From Zasmidium citrigriseum (Eukaryota > Ascomycota > Dothideomycetes > Mycosphaerellales > Mycosphaerellaceae), in assembly GCA_002786025.1 (NCBI GenBank), contig NHNW01000007.1, forward strand, positions 992,001-1,056,000: DNA of 64,000 nucleotides, given 5' to 3'. Shown here piece by piece: positions 1 to 9,990 of the stretch. The notes under the pieces are model-generated. The model saw nothing but the letters and a program-made list of their open reading frames with translations. It was not told the DNA's origin and did no database searches. The position numbers and the translations under genes were made by a program. Positions within the stretch are counted from its first letter, which is position 1; each line of letters begins with the position of its first letter.

Positions 1-943
1 CCGTCTCCAGATAGTTGTAATCAGTCGAGTCGACGGCTCCGAGCAATGGTACTGTCTCTCCCGTTAAGATCGATCGGTCGAATCGGGCGTCAGACGAGAC
101 TTCGAGGAAGCGAACGTCGGCTGGGAGCTTGTTGCCAATGGTGATGCGGAGGACGTCGCCAGGAACGACATCTCTGCCATCCACGCGCTCTTGCGTGCCA
201 TTGCGTAAGACCATGCACTCTTCGGGAAGCATCTTCGTAATGGAATTCATGACTCTCGAGCTCGAGAAGTCTTGCCACCATGAGAAGGCCGCCTGGATAA
301 TCCATACTATGAGGAGAACAATTGCCAGGGCAAGATTAGCGACCGCTGGGTCAGGGTTTCCCAATGGTCTCCAGGCGACCCACACGAGGATGCTTGCTAT
401 GAGGAGGATAGAGCCGAAGCCGCCGAAGAGGTAGCCGCAGGTTTTCTGAAACCACCTCGAAGAGGGAGGTGAAGGAACATTGCGTCCGATCGTCTTGAGC
501 TTTTGTGTCACCTGGGCGCTGGAGAGGCCATTGTTGCGAGTGGTCGAAAAGCGGGCGAGAAGATCGTCCGCGGATGCGGTATGGTAGTCGATGTTCTTGA
601 AGTCGATCTCGGTGGCTTTCCCTTTCTTCTCCTCTTTCCTAGGTTTCTTCTCATCTTCAGCAAATGTGTTCCACTTGTGCTCTTCGATGCCATAAGATAA
701 AGTCCTGAACACAGGAGGAAGGGCAATGTGAGGATCTATACTTCTGCGTGCTGTTCGGATTGATAAGGATGAGTCTCTTGAGCGAGAGCGGGGTCGTGAA
801 CGTTCTCCACCAGCTGTATTGACCCGCCGTGGGTGAAAGGCGACATCGTCGTGGTAAGTGATGCGGCCTCGATCGCTTGATCTCGCAGTCTCCGAAAAGG
901 TGTGAGCCTTCGGTAGGCGTCCCGGCAGCTCGGAGTCGTCCAT
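1..943 (-). CDS. P-type cation ATPase, Na+/K+-ATPase-like (N-terminal 314 residues; runs off the window)
   Basis: An open frame without stops runs from an ATG at 943 to the left edge, so the 3' part of the gene lies outside the window. After about 90 Ser/Arg-rich residues comes a cation-ATPase N domain (around residues 100-140). Two hydrophobic helices follow (FGGFGSILLIASILVWVAW and ANLALAIVLLIVWIIQAAF), then the start of the actuator domain. It carries the P-G-D motif (DVVPGDVLRI), the NKLPADVRF block and the dephosphorylation motif as SILTGE. This arrangement, and wording such as WWQDFSSSRVM, is typical of fungal type IIC (Na/K-like) ATPases that pump monovalent cations across a membrane using ATP. 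The DKTG phosphorylation site is not in view. No frameshift is visible. The type II assignment is firm; the exact cation is inferred. Confidence 0.88.
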   Translation of the reverse strand, partial: MDDSELPGRLPKAHTFSETARSSDRGRITYHDDVAFHPRRVNTAGGERSRPRSRSRDSSLSIRTARRSIDPHIALPPVFRTLSYGIEEHKWNTFAEDEKKPRKEEKKGKATEIDFKNIDYHTASADDLLARFSTTRNNGLSSAQVTQKLKTIGRNVPSPPSSRWFQKTCGYLFGGFGSILLIASILVWVAWRPLGNPDPAVANLALAIVLLIVWIIQAAFSWWQDFSSSRVMNSITKMLPEECMVLRNGTQERVDGRDVVPGDVLRITIGNKLPADVRFLEVSSDARFDRSILTGETVPLLGAVDSTDYNYLET

Positions 944-1592
944 GGCAGTTGAGATCGATCAAAGTGGGAGGAACTCACCAAGCAAAACGAGAAGGAAAGA
1001 GCTCTACATGTATCTGTCGGAAGGCCCACCTCGAAGGAACTAAACCAACTCGCTCATGTGCCATCCACGCGAAGCTCCAAGTGAGACAAAGGCATCTGCA
1101 CGCTGCATCTCTGACGATGCTCAACGGCGTGCGCGCGTGGTGGACAAAGGATTCACGAATTTCCGTTGATCTTGGCCATGCACAGCCTGCGCGCCATCGC
1201 TGAAACGGCTGCGTGATTTACGGAGGACACTGACTGAGTATGAGGCATTTTCTGTCGAGACAGCTAGTCAGCATCAGGGCTGGGAACGGCTTGCCCAATG
1301 CGACACCGTAACATCGACTCGCATCGTCGCTTCGAATGGAACCGCTGTTCTGATAGCATGTGAGAAGGCGGCGATGGTTTCGCTGGGGCGTTGAGGTTGA
1401 GGCTGGTTGTCCAAACGAAGCAGGAGGTCATCGAGGAGGTGACGTTCAGAGTGAGAGGACGCCAACGCGCACGCGAACCAATCATTCACCTCACACTTCG
1501 CCCCAACGCCAAGAAAGCTTACCGAAACTCTGCCCCGGAGCAACGGTGAACCCAGCCATTGTCATTGCTGGCGGCCTGTGTTGAAGTATACC
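944..1592. other. Divergent intergenic region between the P-type ATPase and sulfatase genes
   Basis: About 650 bp separate the divergent starts at 943 (-) and 1593 (+). It must hold both promoters. No convincing ORF, tRNA or repeat was seen. Confidence 0.6.
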
Positions 1593-3116
1593 ATGGCGTC
1601 GCCACCACGCAAGAACATCCTCCTGCTCATCGCAGATGACTTGGGCAAGTACGTCGGATGCTACGGCTGCAAGTCAATCAAGACGCCCAACCTCGACAAG
1701 CTCGCGGCCGATGGAGTGAGATTCGACAATGCCTTTGCTAGCACAGCGTCCTGTAGTGGCAGCCGCTCGACAATCTACACTGGCCTTCACACGCATGAGA
1801 ATGGGCAGTATGGACTGCACTGGTTCCGGTCACACTTCCAGACTTTCCACCACATAGACTCTGCGCCTGGCCTCTTCAACGAAGCCGGCTACCAAACGGG
1901 CATTGTTGGCAAAATTCATGTCGGGCCGCCTGAAGTGTACCCATGGCAAGTCAGAAAGGAGAGCGACACGCGTGATGTGGCGTGGGCGGCAGACGAGGGC
2001 GAGGCGTTCTTCAAAGCCGCCAAGGACAGCAACAAGCCGTTCTTCTTGACCGTAGGCTACATTGATCCTCACCGTGACATCCAAACGCGAGGAGAATTTG
2101 GCAACGTACCGGAGCAGTATGGCAATCGCATCTCCATTCCTGAAATAAAGGAAGACGATGTCGAGATCCCTCACTGGATCAACGACTTGCCACAGACGAG
2201 GTACGAGTTCAAGGAATACTACAAGGCAATCAACAGAACAGATACAGGAGTAGGACTCATCCTCGAAGCTCTCGAGAGGCAAGGTCTGGCGGATGATACC
2301 CTTGTCATCTTCACCAGCGACAATGGGCCGCCGTTCATCAACTCCAAGACGACTTTATATGATGCTGGCATCCACTTACCTCTGATAGTACGCCATCCAG
2401 GCTCGAAGAAAGGAGCCGTGAACCCGAACATGGTCTCCTTCATTGACATCCTTCCGACAATGCTGGACTGGGCAGGTCTCGATCTTGGAATGAAGTCGAA
2501 AGACAGCCAATCGCCGCAACGGCGAGGTCGCTCGTTCCTACCCATCATGGACCGTGAGCAGGAAGTTGACGCCTCGAGCTGGCGACACGAAGTCTTTGGA
2601 TCTCATACCTTCCACGAAATGCAGAACTACTGGCCGACCAGAATCATGAGAACCAAGCAGTACAAATACCACAGAAACATCGCCTGGAGGCTTGACTTCC
2701 CCTTCGCAGCTGATCTCTACGCTAGTCTTGCGTTCGAAGAAATTCGCAACATGGATCCGCCCGTGAAAGTCGGAAATCGTACGTTGAAAGACTATATCTT
2801 CCGCCCGCCGGAGGAGCTCTATGATCTCGAGAATGATCCGGAAGAGATCCACAACCTGGCAGGAGATGAGAAGTATCAGAAGCTTTTGCTGGAGATGCGG
2901 GAGAAGGTGACGGAGTGGCAGAAGCAGACCGGAGATTTGTGGCTGTATCGCGATGGGCAGAGCGTCACTGTTCTGTCTAGATATGCCAAGGATGGTATGG
3001 AAGTGCCAGATCGTCTTGACTTTGACGTGGAGAATCCGGGAACGAAAGGCGTGACCATGACGAAGCATCTGGACAAGGATGCGTACTCCGCGGGAATCAA
3101 GGAGACCAAGTACTGA
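1593..3116 (+). CDS. Sulfatase family protein, N-sulfoglucosamine sulfohydrolase (SGSH)-like
   Basis: Single-exon 507-residue protein of the alkaline-phosphatase-like sulfatase fold, predicted to hydrolyse sulfate esters or N-sulfates. The start is the ATG at 1593; a GTG 15 nt upstream in frame is not used in eukaryotes. The metal-binding Asp pair is at residues 15-16 (LIADDLGKY). The sulfatase signature is at 54-64 (CSGSRSTIYTG), with Cys54 as the expected formylglycine residue. The later metal site is Asp243/Asn244 (TSDNGPP). The HENGQYGL block after the signature resembles the heparan N-sulfatase subfamily. There is no signal peptide, so the enzyme is probably intracellular. The signature has Gly56 where the classical C-x-P-S-R motif has Pro. 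The natural substrate cannot be read from the sequence. Confidence 0.9.
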   Translation: MASPPRKNILLLIADDLGKYVGCYGCKSIKTPNLDKLAADGVRFDNAFASTASCSGSRSTIYTGLHTHENGQYGLHWFRSHFQTFHHIDSAPGLFNEAGYQTGIVGKIHVGPPEVYPWQVRKESDTRDVAWAADEGEAFFKAAKDSNKPFFLTVGYIDPHRDIQTRGEFGNVPEQYGNRISIPEIKEDDVEIPHWINDLPQTRYEFKEYYKAINRTDTGVGLILEALERQGLADDTLVIFTSDNGPPFINSKTTLYDAGIHLPLIVRHPGSKKGAVNPNMVSFIDILPTMLDWAGLDLGMKSKDSQSPQRRGRSFLPIMDREQEVDASSWRHEVFGSHTFHEMQNYWPTRIMRTKQYKYHRNIAWRLDFPFAADLYASLAFEEIRNMDPPVKVGNRTLKDYIFRPPEELYDLENDPEEIHNLAGDEKYQKLLLEMREKVTEWQKQTGDLWLYRDGQSVTVLSRYAKDGMEVPDRLDFDVENPGTKGVTMTKHLDKDAYSAGIKETKY

Positions 3117-3594
3117 GGGCGGAGAAGACAGGCCAGCAGGTGATAGGACTACAGCACCAGAAAGCTTTTGCGAATCATGCGCGGAGACCGCGTACTTGTT
3201 CAATATCCATTCTTGATTCTGACTCCTCGTTTCAAGCCGAGGCGAATGCTGGTCGAGTGCCGCTGATGGTCGGCAAGAGAATGCAATCATGTGCCAGTCC
3301 GTCTTCCAGACCATCTAGACCAGAGTTGACTATCGTCCGTGACAGACTCAATATCTTGCGCCATAGACCGAGGTAGGATTTCCAGCCTTTCGAATGGTCT
3401 CAAAATCTCGTTCCCATAGCTGGCCTGGCTCCCTGTACTGTTCACTCGTTCGGCCGCGTGATGGTTACTGAACCAGAAGCTGTTGCCATGCTCCATTGCG
3501 TAGACCATTTGGCCAGCATACACAATCTTGAAGGCGAGACGGAGCCTCGATTCTTCTCCTTCCTCTTGGTGCGAGGATCATGCATGCAGCCACG
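3117..3594. other. Convergent intergenic spacer between sulfatase and ISY1
   Basis: About 480 bp lie between two converging 3' ends (3116 and 3595). No coding signal was recognised on either strand; it probably holds 3' UTRs and termination signals. Confidence 0.55.
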
Positions 3595-4323
3595 TCAAAG
3601 TTTGTCCAAAAGCTTCCTCTTGCGCCTCTCCAACAGCTCCGCCTCAACCTCTTCAGCTGTAGGCAGCCTCCAGGGTATCCCGTCCCCAGCATCTCCAGGC
3701 AAAGGCTCCCACTCCGCATCCTTAACATCCTCTTCCTGCATCAAAGTCTCAAACGCCTCTTTCTCCTTCGTCGCCTCATACTCCAACAGTGACCCATCCT
3801 CCTCATCCAAATTATACCCATAGTACCCCGCATCAACCTTCAGTCTCAACTCATGCCTCGTCTCCTTCTTCTCCGTCTCCGGCTTCTGCGTCGCCGCCTC
3901 AAACATCTCCTTCACACCCGGCAACTCCCTCGCCCTTCCAAAATACCTATACCCCTTCCCTCCCCCATCAATCACCCTCCCCTCATCATCCACCACCTTC
4001 GCGCCCCCACGCATATAATTCGGTCCTCCCAATTCCCGAATCCGCAGCTCCCATTGCCATTTTTCGCGAAAGAGTTTGTTGAGCTCGTCGTTGATGTCGC
4101 GGATTTGGTAGTCGCTTAGCGCCGGGTCCTGAATTTTGGAGACTTTGCGGCTGATTTCTTTGAGGACTGTGCCGCGCCATCGCTCGCAGGTCGGGATGTG
4201 GTCTTGTTGGGAGATGGCTTTGGGGCGCCGGGTGCGGGTGGTGTCGAGGATGCCTAGGTCTTGTGCTTGTTGCGCCCGGAAGCGGAACAGCATTGACTGT
4301 GCTTTTTCGGAGTTTCGCGCCAT
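3595..4323 (-). CDS. ISY1: Pre-mRNA-splicing factor ISY1
   Basis: 242 residues on one exon. The open frame extends further upstream, but ISY1 proteins begin MARNSEKAQSMLFRFR, and exactly this is found at the ATG at 4323. Family hallmarks follow: TRRPKAI, IPTCERWRGTVLKEISRK, IQDPALSDYQIRDINDE and the LGGPNYMRG block at mid-protein. The C-terminal half is charged and helical (EEVEAELLERRKRKLLDKL). ISY1 belongs to the Prp19-associated (NTC) complex in the nucleus and supports the first catalytic step of splicing and its fidelity. Length fits the fungal family (about 235-285 residues). No intron is needed. It is divergent from the VOC gene at 4954. Confidence 0.97.
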   Translation of the reverse strand: MARNSEKAQSMLFRFRAQQAQDLGILDTTRTRRPKAISQQDHIPTCERWRGTVLKEISRKVSKIQDPALSDYQIRDINDELNKLFREKWQWELRIRELGGPNYMRGGAKVVDDEGRVIDGGGKGYRYFGRARELPGVKEMFEAATQKPETEKKETRHELRLKVDAGYYGYNLDEEDGSLLEYEATKEKEAFETLMQEEDVKDAEWEPLPGDAGDGIPWRLPTAEEVEAELLERRKRKLLDKL

Positions 4324-4953
4324 GTTGGAGGGTGCTTTGGCGGTTTTGAGAGGTGGTAATGTGTTGGTCGCCCGGCGTGGAAAGACTTGAAGTCGAAGCA
4401 TCGACCCCAGAAGTCTTGGCCTTGACGGAGACTTCGAACTTTCACTTGACGTCTGTGCGCACTCACGAGCAAGGTTCTTTCTATTCAATCGTCACATGCA
4501 AGTATCAACATTCTGGCTGTACCCCATTCAGGAATAGCTTTCGCGATTGCTGTCCGCTATAGCGTTTTACATAGGACTGGCTGGTGTCCATCAAATCGGC
4601 CATTCATTGATGAGCTACAAGAAACACGAAAGAAACACGCTCCACCGCCTCGGTGACCGGTATGCCCAAAACCTTCTTTCGCAAGCTACTCTCTATCCAG
4701 TAAACCCCATCCTTTTAGTTGCCAATTAAAACGAAGCAAAAAGTGCCCGATGTGGCTTTCGTCATACCCAAAGAGCAGACTTACTAAAGCAAAGACTATC
4801 ATCAAAGAATCAGGAATCAGCCGGTTTACCATTCGTAGTATACGGTGGGTGGCCTTGAAACCCAGACTCGTTGTGACTATTGATTTCACATATAAGAGAC
4901 CACGATTTCGTGGGCTTTGACAAACCCTCCGAACAGCGAAGCAAGCAATCATC
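4324..4953. other. Divergent intergenic region (ISY1 / VOC gene)
   Basis: About 630 bp between divergent start codons at 4323 (-) and 4954 (+). The only element I can point to is a TATA-like site near the VOC gene, listed separately. Confidence 0.55.
4891..4896 (+). promoter_or_regulatory. TATA-like element upstream of the VOC/glyoxalase gene
   Basis: TATAAG lies 63 bp before the ATG at 4954, a plausible core-promoter distance in a fungus. It is a motif match only. Confidence 0.4.
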
Positions 4954-5477
4954 ATGGCTGCCCGTAACTTCACGATCAACAGCGCCAATCACACAGGCCT
5001 CGTCGTCGGCTCTCTCCAGGATTCGCTCAAGTTCTGGGAGGGCCTGCTCGGTGGTCAAATTCTCTACCGAAACCACATGACCATGAGCCCGGAGCTCAAT
5101 GTCATTGGCGTGCCGGACGCCGTCATGGACAATGCAATGATCGCGCTGCCAGACGGAAGTCGAATCGAACTGCTGGAGTATTCAGCCCCTGCTGATAGAA
5201 AGGTGTACAAGCCGAGAGGGTGCGAGTGCGTAACATGTCGATCTTCCGAGCCTTAAAAATGATTTCTGACTTTTGCACTCTCAGCATCGGAAGCGCTCAC
5301 ATCGCTCTGGACGTCAAGGGGACCGTGGCGCTGATTGAAGAAGCAACAAAGCTGGGTTGGAAGGCGGTAGATCGACCGCAAAGAATACGTCGAGGAGACG
5401 GTACATTCTGGACGGCCATATATATCCACGGGCCGGATGGCGAGACAGTAGAGTTGTTGGAGAAGTTGGATGAGTAG
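4954..5477 (+). CDS. VOC (glyoxalase/bleomycin-resistance/dioxygenase) family protein
   Basis: Two exons, 4954..5225 and 5285..5477, give 154 residues. The 59-bp intron starts GTGCGT and ends CAG. It was chosen because it restores the conserved junction R-G-C-D-I-G-S that leads into the second half of the fold. The protein is one vicinal-oxygen-chelate domain with two beta-alpha-beta-beta-beta modules. The first contains the NHTGLVVGSLQDSLKFWE helix-strand start, and the second starts at GSAHIALDV. The IHGPDGETVELLE ending is characteristic. Metal-ligand candidates are the His in NHTG and in GSAHIA and Glu residues at each module end. Such proteins include lactoylglutathione lyases and isomerases; the specific reaction is not clear. 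No targeting signal is visible. Confidence 0.88.
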
Positions 5478-7174
5478 GCTGGCAAAGCATAGAGGCATCG
5501 TCGTTCGTGTTCTTTGTGCGCTTTCGGGAGGCCTGTTGGCTGGACAAATTATCTGAGATGCCGTCCTCGTATCGGGGCTCGAAATCCGTGGGGCGAAAAT
5601 CCTGGAAGTAGACGACTATGGAGAATCCCTGCTATAGATGATCAGTAAAATAACGCCGCTTCGAGCATATTACGAGTTCCCCCATGGCAAGCGTTGCAGC
5701 CCAAATGCATGGCTGCTTGCTCCAATAATCACACGGCTTACAAAGGTAATGCTCCGATCACAAGTGGTACCATAGTAGGGAGAGTCGGTCATATTGACTG
5801 ACGATTGCTCTGATCATGGACTGTATGTCACTCCTGAGATGTCTCGTCGTCGTAGAAGGGCGAACGCACGGATTGAAGCGTTTGCGTAGAGTTTGGACGC
5901 CAGCTGGGAAGGGTGTCACAAGCTTCGCAAAGTCTCGCGGTCTTCGCATGCATGAGCGTTTTCCCCGAAATGGCAATGGTACTGCCTCTATGAGGAGGGA
6001 GCTGTTCTCATTATCTGGAGGCTCCAAGAAAGGACGGGATACTGTATGCCCTTTTGATTCTCGATCGGTCGTAGACTGCTGCCCGAGCAGACATTTGGTA
6101 TGATCGGCCACGAGGCTTCTGGGCTCCGAAGCCTTCATGTTACATTGAGCAGAGCGCCACTTGCCTCACCGCGATGGAAATGAGATGTGGCGAAGAGGCT
6201 GCGGTGCCACTCCGGAGCCTGTGGTACACGTAGACACGCACAGTATGGTCAATAGGCGGCGTCGGCTCCTCGTCCGTTGGTCAGATCGCCGTGGCTGACA
6301 TGCAGGATAGGGCAAGTGGCTATTGGGCGGCGAAGGTCCATCGATCTCGTGTTGAAAGTGAGGCGGCGGTGGGCAATTGAGGTGCATTGTTCCTGCGAAT
6401 GGAATGAGTGTGCATGGGGCTGCGATAGTTGAGGGCCAGCGTCCAAGTATGAGATGTACCGATGATGAGAAGTAGCCATACGTTTCGCGGTCGTGGGTGG
6501 TGAGTTGGAATAGAAGTGCAGATAGGAGGTATTCGAAATGGTGACTGGGAGAAGGAGCATCGTGGGAAACACGGTGGCTCTGCGTGGCTTGTGGATCTTC
6601 GATTTTGCTAGCGCATGCGTGGCCCTCTCATCTGCATCTGCATCGACTCCATCGACAACGACATCGTCCACGGCTGATCTGCAGAGGTCGAGACTCAGCG
6701 ACGAGCACGCACGCGGCCAATCAAGCACCCGGTCCCCTGCTACATCCTGACCTTCGACGACAATACCTGGCCTGCTGCTCATGCACAGCCTCGCACTGCT
6801 GCACAGTCGATCGCCTCGTTCGCCGTTCAGTTGATCGCGTTGCACATTGCAGCCAGGACATGTGCGACCTCCACCGCTAGATCACTGATGGTTTGGCTGT
6901 AGTGTGATACGCCGGGTGTCACTCTTCACTGCTGGAGGCCTCCATGACTGTGCAGCTCGCCTCGACTTCTGGACTTGTTGTGGAGAAGTGGCTACTTCAA
7001 TGCAGGAACTGCTCCGGCATCTGAGTCCTCTGAGATCTGTCTGCGGCCATGCTGATGTCACAATCCATGCGAACATTACTCTCCCCCAAGTCGTAGCCGG
7101 GGTCCGACAAAGCCCCAGCCTACCCTCACCTTTTGCCAACCCCCTCCGGTCCCGACTTTCAAGGTCGAGCTGCC
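5478..7174. other. 1.7 kb without a recognisable gene, upstream of the Zn2Cys6 regulator
   Basis: Several overlapping frames of 70-200 codons exist on both strands (for example 6249-6845 on the minus strand), but none has a recognisable domain or a credible splice structure. The simplest reading is a long 5' regulatory region and leader for the transcription factor. No tRNA or repeat was found. Confidence 0.5.
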
Positions 7175-9416
7175 ATGGCATCCGCCGGTCTGTTCGAATC
7201 GGCCGATAGCGCGCAAAGGCGCGAGAGGGCTGCCATCGCCGCCCAGGCCTGCCAAACGTGTAGAAGCAGGTACGCTTGGCGACACCCACTGAATGCGTCT
7301 CTCGTTTCACAAGCTGATTCAACTCCCAGGAAGAGCAAATGCGATGAACAACGTCCAAAATGTGGGTGTCGTCTCCATCCATGCTGTCAATGATGCGTCA
7401 CTAAGCCGTCTTCCAGGTGGACTTTGCAGGCGACTAAACGTCGAGTGCACCTACCGCGAACCATTGCCAACCAAGTCAGTCGATGTGGCATCAAGCTGTC
7501 TCGATCCATTTCCGGGGCTAACATGTTTCCAGGAAAGACAAGACGATGGTACACATTCTTGACACACTGACAAGACTCGAGAACAAATTCGACAATCTGG
7601 CCATCTCGAGTGGTTCAGCCACTCCAGAAACGACTGGCTCCGGCCCGCGTGCCTCTGTCAGCCATTCTTCGGCTTCTTCGAGCCGAGTCCCACGAGCCGA
7701 TGAGTACAGTGGTGGTCAAGTTCCACTGGAGTTACAACAAGGCTACCACCACCTCACAGTTCCTCACAAAATCATTCTATGGCCTAGCATTTACCTCTAC
7801 TTGATCAACTCGGGCATCAGTGCTACTTCTGACCTTCAATTTGTTCTCCAAGACGGGACGCCATGGTTCATCAAGCAGGAACTGTCGAACCAGAAGGCGC
7901 CTCTGGCCCCTGAACCTGGCCTGTCAAGTTTCGTACTCAGTGGACCCTCCACCGAACAACGCCGGTCAAACAGGGTCGGCTTCAACCATATGACCGTGCC
8001 TAAAATCGAGGAGTACTGCGATGCATACTTCAACACGTTTAACGTGCTTGCACCTGTTCTGAACCGGGATATATTCATGAGCCAGACGATGGCCATGGTC
8101 TTGCAAAATGGATTTGGAGACGGCGACGAAAGTAGCGTCCTTGCGCTGCTCGTGCTCGCGCTTGGCCAGCTTGCCATCGAGGGGGTCTTTCGAGATCCTG
8201 TCAGCATGGTCAATGGTACCCCAAGTGGCTTTCGCGGCGGGACCATTGATATGCCACCGGGCATCGAGATTTTCAATGAAGCACGTAGGCGGCTCGGGTT
8301 CGTGGCAACACAAAACAGTCTGGAGAACGTACAGATCATGCTACTCCAAGCAACGTATTACGAAGCGACTGCCAGACATATCGATTATTGGCGTTCCATT
8401 GTCACGGCATCTATGGCTTGCCAAGTCCTGATCAAATGTCAAAGCATTGACTGGCAATCGCAGCAAGGCGATCTCATCAAGAGGGCATATTGGACATGTG
8501 TCTTGAGCGAGGATCTTTATCACTTGGACCTCGACCTACCTCAGAGCGGCATTCAACAGCTGGAAGACTCCGTGCCTCTGCCGTACTTTCAGGATGGTCA
8601 GGAGGGTCTTCAAGGTAGCGACGAGAGGTCTCATTTTCAGTACCACTTTCTCGCTATGATCGCGCTGCGCCGACTCATTTCAAGGATTCACGAGGCGATC
8701 CACGAATGTGAGTTCGACTACATTGACCCGTGACTGTTCAGCAGGCTAACAAATAGACAGCCTCGAGCCCACAAGCAGAATCAGCCGACGACTACGGCGG
8801 GCCCCCGGTCACCGTGATTCGGGAGATGTCGCGTCAATTGGAGTCGTGGCGATCTCTGTTACCTCGTCCACTACAATGGCAGGACAATGACAAACTCGAC
8901 TTTCCCAATAGCGATGCGTCTGGACGACGCCCGAACGAAGCGCTGTTTTCGCCAGATCAAGGACCTGTGCCAATCGGCCACAAGTACAACCTCGATCTCG
9001 TCACAGCTCACTTGCGTACTCGGTTCTACTACGCTCGATTCATGATGTACAGACCGTTTGTGTACAAGGCACTGCACTTTCCAGAGTTGATGACGCAAGA
9101 GGACAACAACTGTTGCGCGCTGGCGATCAAGTCAGCATTGCTGTGGCCAATCTCCATGGCGCCCCCGAAGAACAAGAAGCGTCTCGTGCCACATCTTTTC
9201 GCATGGACGCAGAACTTTCTCGGGATCCTGCTGATTCTGCGCATGACAACAGAGAACGAGTGTTTGAGCCGGATATGTGAAGAGCAAGTGGACAGGGACG
9301 AGATCAAAAGAACGGTATCGCTGATGCTGGAGTGGGTCAGGGACGTGAAGCAGCTGGATGGCATCGCCGACTGGAGCTGGGGTATACTCGAGCCGCTCTA
9401 CTCGGTGGGCGTTTGA
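7175..9416 (+). CDS. Zn2Cys6 (Gal4-type) transcription factor with fungal-specific TF domain
   Basis: Five exons, 7175..7269, 7330..7361, 7417..7474, 7533..8707 and 8761..9416, encode 671 residues. The zinc cluster is reconstituted only after splicing: Cys26, 29, 36, 43, 46 and 53 give CX2CX6CX6CX2CX6C. It is spread over the first three exons, the second being only 32 nt. A short linker and dimerisation helix follow (KDKTMVHILDTLTRLENK). From about residue 220 to 430 lies the fungal_trans middle homology region (EEYCDAYFNTFNVLAPVLNR, then the helix-rich ARHIDYWRSIVTASMACQVL). Introns begin GTACGC, GTGGGT, GTCAGT and GTGAGT, and all end in AG. It is a nuclear DNA-binding regulator; its targets are unknown. 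No metabolic cluster is next to it. Confidence 0.92.
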
Positions 9417-9839
9417 CATGGATGATGAGTTCGTGGTGGTGAATGCATACGCATACGGCCGAGCGAAAAGATACCCATTGGCCGAAAGTGCCTACTTTGT
9501 AGCAGAATCAACATTGAAAGCATGCGCCGACAGCCATCACACACGCTGACCATCCGAGATACTCTTATTCTATCGTACGTCAGCAGACCTATGTTCGATG
9601 CGCGTATGCAAGTACGTATATACTGTACAAGATACATGTACTTGTGGTCTACATGTGGTAGTCGGCTACACCCGCCGCTAAGTCGTAATCCCTGTACATT
9701 TCGAAGCTTAATCCGCATCGACTTGAACGTCGACAGACACCTCACGCGAGTCTCAATTTCCTTTCCTCCCACTACCCGGACCTCATCCCTCCATCAACGA
9801 ATGCATCGCCGCTGAAGCCATTGCCACCATGGCGCAGCA
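9417..9839. other. Intergenic region between the Zn2Cys6 regulator and the PPR-like gene
   Basis: About 420 bp between two genes on the same strand. It contains a near-palindrome at 9627-9645 and an upstream start codon at 9829, both described elsewhere. No separate gene is seen. Confidence 0.5.
9627..9645. repeat. Near-perfect palindrome (ACAAG-a-TACATGTA-CTTGT)
   Basis: The two arms ACAAG and CTTGT flank the 8-bp palindrome TACATGTA, with one extra A breaking perfect symmetry. It lies about 230 bp past the TF stop and 195 bp before the PPR-like start. It could be a 3' UTR hairpin or a dimeric protein site; nothing more can be said. Confidence 0.5.
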
Positions 9840-9990
9840 ATGTTCAACAACCTTCGACGACCCGTGCCTTCGAAGGCGGCTCTCAAAGTCCTCTACCAGC
9901 TCGCCTACATCTCGTCCGGAACCGCAGTGGGCATCGCGACGCTGTGCACAGAGGAGCGCAGACGGCAGGCGCAGATTGTGCAGAAGATAG
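9829..9990 (+). other. Overlapping upstream ORF with a strong Kozak context
   Basis: An ATG at 9829 sits in GCCACCATGG, an ideal initiation context, 11 nt before the ATG of the 1405-residue frame and out of frame with it. The upstream frame runs 53 codons into the main gene before TAG at 9988-9990. It may reduce translation of the main protein, or the true transcript may start downstream. Confidence 0.45.

Noticed and set aside
6249..6845. 198-codon minus-strand frame in the 1.7 kb before the Zn2Cys6 gene
   Set aside because: No recognisable domain, Arg/Ser/His-rich shadow composition, and no neighbouring exons in phase.
7141..9416. A secondary-metabolite cluster around the Zn2Cys6 regulator
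   Set aside because: Neighbours are a VOC protein and a PPR-like gene; no PKS, NRPS, terpene or transporter genes are nearby.
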